Of a stretch of DNA of 64,000 nt, positions 61,070-64,000 are shown piece after piece. The first letter of the stretch is position 1, and every line of letters begins with the position of its first letter. This DNA comes from Calycina herbarum (Eukaryota; Ascomycota; Leotiomycetes; Helotiales; Pezizellaceae): NCBI GenBank assembly GCA_001414485.1, contig LLEY01000006.1, forward strand, positions 124,001 through 188,000, written 5' to 3'. The position numbers and the translations under genes were made by a program. The notes below the pieces were generated by a model. It saw only the letters and a program-made list of their open reading frames with translations. It was not told the DNA's origin and did not search any database.

Positions 61070-63148
61070 ATGGTATTGCCTGGACTTTTCAAATCATCAA
61101 GCAGCCACAGCTACACCTCTACCATACATCAGACCCCTCGCCCTCATCTTTCTGCACGCCGCTCATCGCACAGCTCCTCCTCCTCCCACCCGCAGACTTC
61201 TCACAAGAGCCCTTCGCATTCTTCGGAGGAGTCTCCTCTCTGCGAAAAGCCTGAACATCCTTATATTCGCGAAGAAGCACACCTTAGAACCATCGATCCC
61301 GAACTCCCGGATCTCCGGGATCTGAACAACAGCCTTGTTGCACTTGCTGCGATTTTCCCCGATGTGCAGGTTGAAGTGTTCCGAGAGATGCTCTCGAGCT
61401 TCAACGAGGAATCTAGACTGGCAGTTGTCACGGAGGCTCTACTGAAGGACAAGATGAAGTTCGCCAGAGGGCGGAATAAGGTGGCCGGCAAGGAGAGAGC
61501 CCACACACATCACAGCAAAACTGCAGGACTTGTCTCGCCAGGCCATGTACAATCCGAAGAGAAGTTCAGAAGTGTTGAATACAAGGGCGCCGTGAAATCT
61601 GTCGCATACCACGAATTCAAAGGTCTCTCCAAGTCGACAATACACGCCGTCTTGGCTGAGCACAATTACGCTTACTCCCTAGCCAGGCCGACACTTGTTA
61701 CTTTGTCCTCCAAGTCCTGGCGTTATTCCATATCCTCGCTCTTTCTGCGCAGAAAACCTGTCGCATCTACCGAAGCAGAACATCACCCCCTCATAATATG
61801 GCAGTCGACTGGCCATGGGTCCATTATACCAACTTTAAAGGTTACAGGATCACCAGAGCTGGACAAAGAGTTATTCGAAACACTCATAGTACCAATACAA
61901 CAACGATTATCGGCGGAACGGGAGGCGAAGGACCATTCGATTGCTCTGGAGCTCAACAATAAAGAGGCGGAGGCAAACGATGGATTGCATGATTGCGAAT
62001 GCTGCTTTACGGCCACCGCCTTCGAAGAATTATCCGCCTGCGATGATGGCGGGCACTTTATTTGCTTCCAATGTGTCAGACATTCTGTTAAGGAAGCCGT
62101 ATTTGGCCAAGGATGGCAGCGTAATATCAATGTGGAAAGTGGGACCTTGCGGTGTGTAGCAGCAATGAGTGAGGAATGTAAAGGCTGCATCTCCCAGGAG
62201 CTCATACGTCGAGCATTCGACGAAGACCCAAGCGAAAAGGATGTTGTCCGTAAACTCGATGAGCGCCTCGTCGAGGACAATCTTCTCAAAACTCAGCTCC
62301 CGCTCATTCGATGTCCCTTCTGCAGCTATGCTGAAGTGGACGAACTATATCTCCCGGAATCCCAGCGAGCGTGGCGCGTGAAACGTGCTGGGAACTCTTT
62401 TCTTTATACCCTCGTGATTTTAGTTTTAGGCGTTGGCATGATACCCTTCCTTTTACCGGTGTTTCTATTGTTTTCCTTTCTTTTTCTGCTCATTTCTTCC
62501 CGACAGACCTTTGGTGATTTTGCGGTTGGTCACTTTAATGCTTCTCTTACTCGAATCCGGCGCAAAAAGCACGGGCTTAGGTTTCTCTGCCAGAATCTGG
62601 AATGCGGACGAGCATCCTGTTTATCGTGCTCTAAAGCATGGACTGATATTCATATCTGCCATGAATCTTCCCTTTTAGCTCTACGAACCCAAGTCGAACT
62701 CGCCATGTCGATGGCTATCAAAAGGACCTGCCCACGATGTAACACCTCCTTCGTCAAATCTTCCGGCTGCAACAAACTCACTTGCATATGTGGCTACCAA
62801 ATGTGTTACGTATGTCGGAAGGATATAGGTAATGGAGAAGGGTATCGACATTTCTGCGAGCACTTCCGACCCAATGGTGGGAGGGGTTGTACTGAGTGTG
62901 CTAAATGCGACTTATATCGTTGTGAGGATGACGATGTAGTCGTCAAAAAAGCCAAAGAAGAGGCAGAGAGACAGTGGATGGAAAAGGAAGGCACGGACTT
63001 GGGCGGAGATGAAAAAGTGAGAAAGGTTCTTGAAGAGAAATGGAAAAAAGATGGAGATGCCTCTTGGTGGGAAAGCAGGCGTTGGCAATGGGAAATTCCC
63101 GATGGGCAAAGTATGCTTGATGCATTCGTCGAGGCTGTGGTTGAGTGA
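61070..63148 (+). CDS. RBR (RING-IBR-RING) ubiquitin ligase with CUE-like domain and membrane hairpin
   Basis: One exon of 692 residues. After a Ser/His-rich start, a CUE-like helix set is seen (LNNSLVALAAIFPDVQVEVF, residues about 85-130), suggesting ubiquitin binding. RING1 starts near residue 309 (CECCFTATAFEELSACDDGG..CFQC). The IBR begins CPFCSY (about residue 415) and continues after a hydrophobic double stretch (residues about 442-478) with CQNLECGRASCLSCSKAW. RING2 is CPRCNTSFVKSSGCNKLTCI, with Cys567 in the position of the catalytic thioester cysteine. Layout and motifs resemble RNF216/TRIAD3. Substrates are unknown. The hydrophobic double stretch lies between the two halves of the IBR, so the protein may be membrane-anchored with both halves on one side. 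Confidence 0.87.
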   Translation: MVLPGLFKSSSSHSYTSTIHQTPRPHLSARRSSHSSSSSHPQTSHKSPSHSSEESPLCEKPEHPYIREEAHLRTIDPELPDLRDLNNSLVALAAIFPDVQVEVFREMLSSFNEESRLAVVTEALLKDKMKFARGRNKVAGKERAHTHHSKTAGLVSPGHVQSEEKFRSVEYKGAVKSVAYHEFKGLSKSTIHAVLAEHNYAYSLARPTLVTLSSKSWRYSISSLFLRRKPVASTEAEHHPLIIWQSTGHGSIIPTLKVTGSPELDKELFETLIVPIQQRLSAEREAKDHSIALELNNKEAEANDGLHDCECCFTATAFEELSACDDGGHFICFQCVRHSVKEAVFGQGWQRNINVESGTLRCVAAMSEECKGCISQELIRRAFDEDPSEKDVVRKLDERLVEDNLLKTQLPLIRCPFCSYAEVDELYLPESQRAWRVKRAGNSFLYTLVILVLGVGMIPFLLPVFLLFSFLFLLISSRQTFGDFAVGHFNASLTRIRRKKHGLRFLCQNLECGRASCLSCSKAWTDIHICHESSLLALRTQVELAMSMAIKRTCPRCNTSFVKSSGCNKLTCICGYQMCYVCRKDIGNGEGYRHFCEHFRPNGGRGCTECAKCDLYRCEDDDVVVKKAKEEAERQWMEKEGTDLGGDEKVRKVLEEKWKKDGDASWWESRRWQWEIPDGQSMLDAFVEAVVE

Positions 63149-63450
63149 AATTTTACGTGTTTATATAGAAGGGATTAGGGGTGGAAAAGGACGTTTGCTT
63201 TTGGGTAACGGGGTTGGAAAGGCATGCATTACCAAATTGGGTACTTGATGAGATATCCGAAAGAACATGAATTGATATTAATCAATTATTTGTGACATCC
63301 TATGGTTGAGCACAACTATTCGCCATTGCCATTGGCAAGCTTGAAAATGGTCCCCCATCTGCCTGGCGCCTGTAACCGGTACCATTTCGTTGACTCAGGC
63401 GTATCGTACATTCAGTAAAAACCTGAGAAACTCTTCCCGGCAACCGACCC

Positions 63451-64000
63451 TCAAAGTGGAAAAGGTTCGCTCCTACTCCTTGCCATACCCAACCCAGCAC
63501 TTCTATTCCATGCGCCACCGGGCCTACTTCTCCACAAAGTCAGTGTCCCATCGTCACCTGTTGATCCCAACACTTTGCCATCACCATCAAACTCAACACG
63601 CCACACCGGAGTTCTGTTTGTCTCTAATTGTGAGACTTCAGTCGCCAAGTGAGCCACCTCTCCATATTTACTATGAGCTTCTGGTTGTCGACCACCGCTC
63701 GCACCAGGTCTCGCATTTGCCAATCCAGCACCAATGCCAGATGGAACACTTCTTGAAATGTTGTCTGGTATTCTTTGGGTGTTGACAGCGACTCTTTCTG
63801 GGGTTCTGGAAAAATATTTGCTCCTGTCTTCCTTGTCGTCCTTGTGTGGAGTGGTGAGATGGAAGACTCGCACGAAGCCGTCTTTACAGGCTGTTGCAAC
63901 AATATCATACCCTCTCATATTTCCTGGTGCCCAGGCGACATCTCTCACCAGACCTTTATGGCCCTTCAGCTCTGCTGCATGATAGAGTTCCTTGGAGCTT
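63451..64000 (-). CDS. seh1: Nucleoporin Seh1 (WD40), 3' part, cut by window end
   Basis: The open frame runs from the window edge to a TGA at 63451. It reads ELYHAAELKGHKGLVRDVAW, GYDIVATACKDGFVRVFHLT, then a linker rich in Ser/Gly, then a final blade, TPVWRVEFDGDGKVLGSTGD, TLTLWR. This is the C-terminal part of Seh1, a scaffold of the Nup84/Nup107 nuclear pore complex and of SEACAT. The start and first blades lie outside the window. Sec13 was considered, but the sequence matches Seh1. Confidence 0.85.
   Translation of the reverse strand, partial: SSKELYHAAELKGHKGLVRDVAWAPGNMRGYDIVATACKDGFVRVFHLTTPHKDDKEDRSKYFSRTPERVAVNTQRIPDNISRSVPSGIGAGLANARPGASGGRQPEAHSKYGEVAHLATEVSQLETNRTPVWRVEFDGDGKVLGSTGDDGTLTLWRSRPGGAWNRSAGLGMARSRSEPFPL

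Overview
This window is nuclear DNA of a filamentous ascomycete. The evidence is short GT-AG introns (about 44-210 bases, mostly 47-70) with CTAAC/CTAAT-like branch sites, and a set of fungal proteins: CYP61/ERG5, the DASH subunit Ask1, an FlbA-type RGS protein, serine/threonine-rich GPI-anchored wall proteins and a DUF7053-type protein. Gene-sparse AT-rich stretches, degenerate repeats and a polycomb EED homologue fit a Leotiomycete-like genome, but the exact lineage is an inference and is not proven here.

Layout. 1-4.1 kb: an EED-like WD40 gene. 4.1-10.6 kb: gene-poor AT-rich DNA with a 400-base inverted-repeat element and a degenerate tandem repeat of about 115 bases. 10.6-12.4 kb: ERG5. 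12.4-15.4 kb: no supported gene, microsatellites. 15.4-34.9 kb: a dense housekeeping block with a small basic protein, ASK1, a mitochondrial rhodanese, a Yip1-family protein, ubiquitin-L40, RRN7, eIF5A, VPS52, a Gyp8-like TBC GAP and a 1354-residue Mms1/CPSF-A-like protein. 34.9-43.6 kb: a second gene desert with a 92-base TA-flanked palindrome. 43.6-48.6 kb: flbA, then a secreted collagen-like GPI protein. 50.8-52.8 kb: a decayed cytochrome P450. 53.7-64 kb: ZNG1, a phocein-type MOB gene, a DUF7053-type gene, a second GPI-anchored protein, an RBR ubiquitin ligase with a membrane hairpin, and the 3' part of SEH1.

The genes are independent eukaryotic units, so there is no operon logic. Some themes recur. 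Three Golgi/Rab trafficking genes (YIP, VPS52, GYP8-like) lie within about 11 kb. Core translation and transcription genes (ubiquitin-L40, RRN7, eIF5A) lie on one strand side by side. Several genes use very small exons: 7 nt in ubiquitin-L40, 12 nt and 31 nt in ZNG1, 21 nt in EED. Exon models were built by hand from splice signals, reading phase and remembered family sequences. All junctions keep frame, but no transcript data were available.
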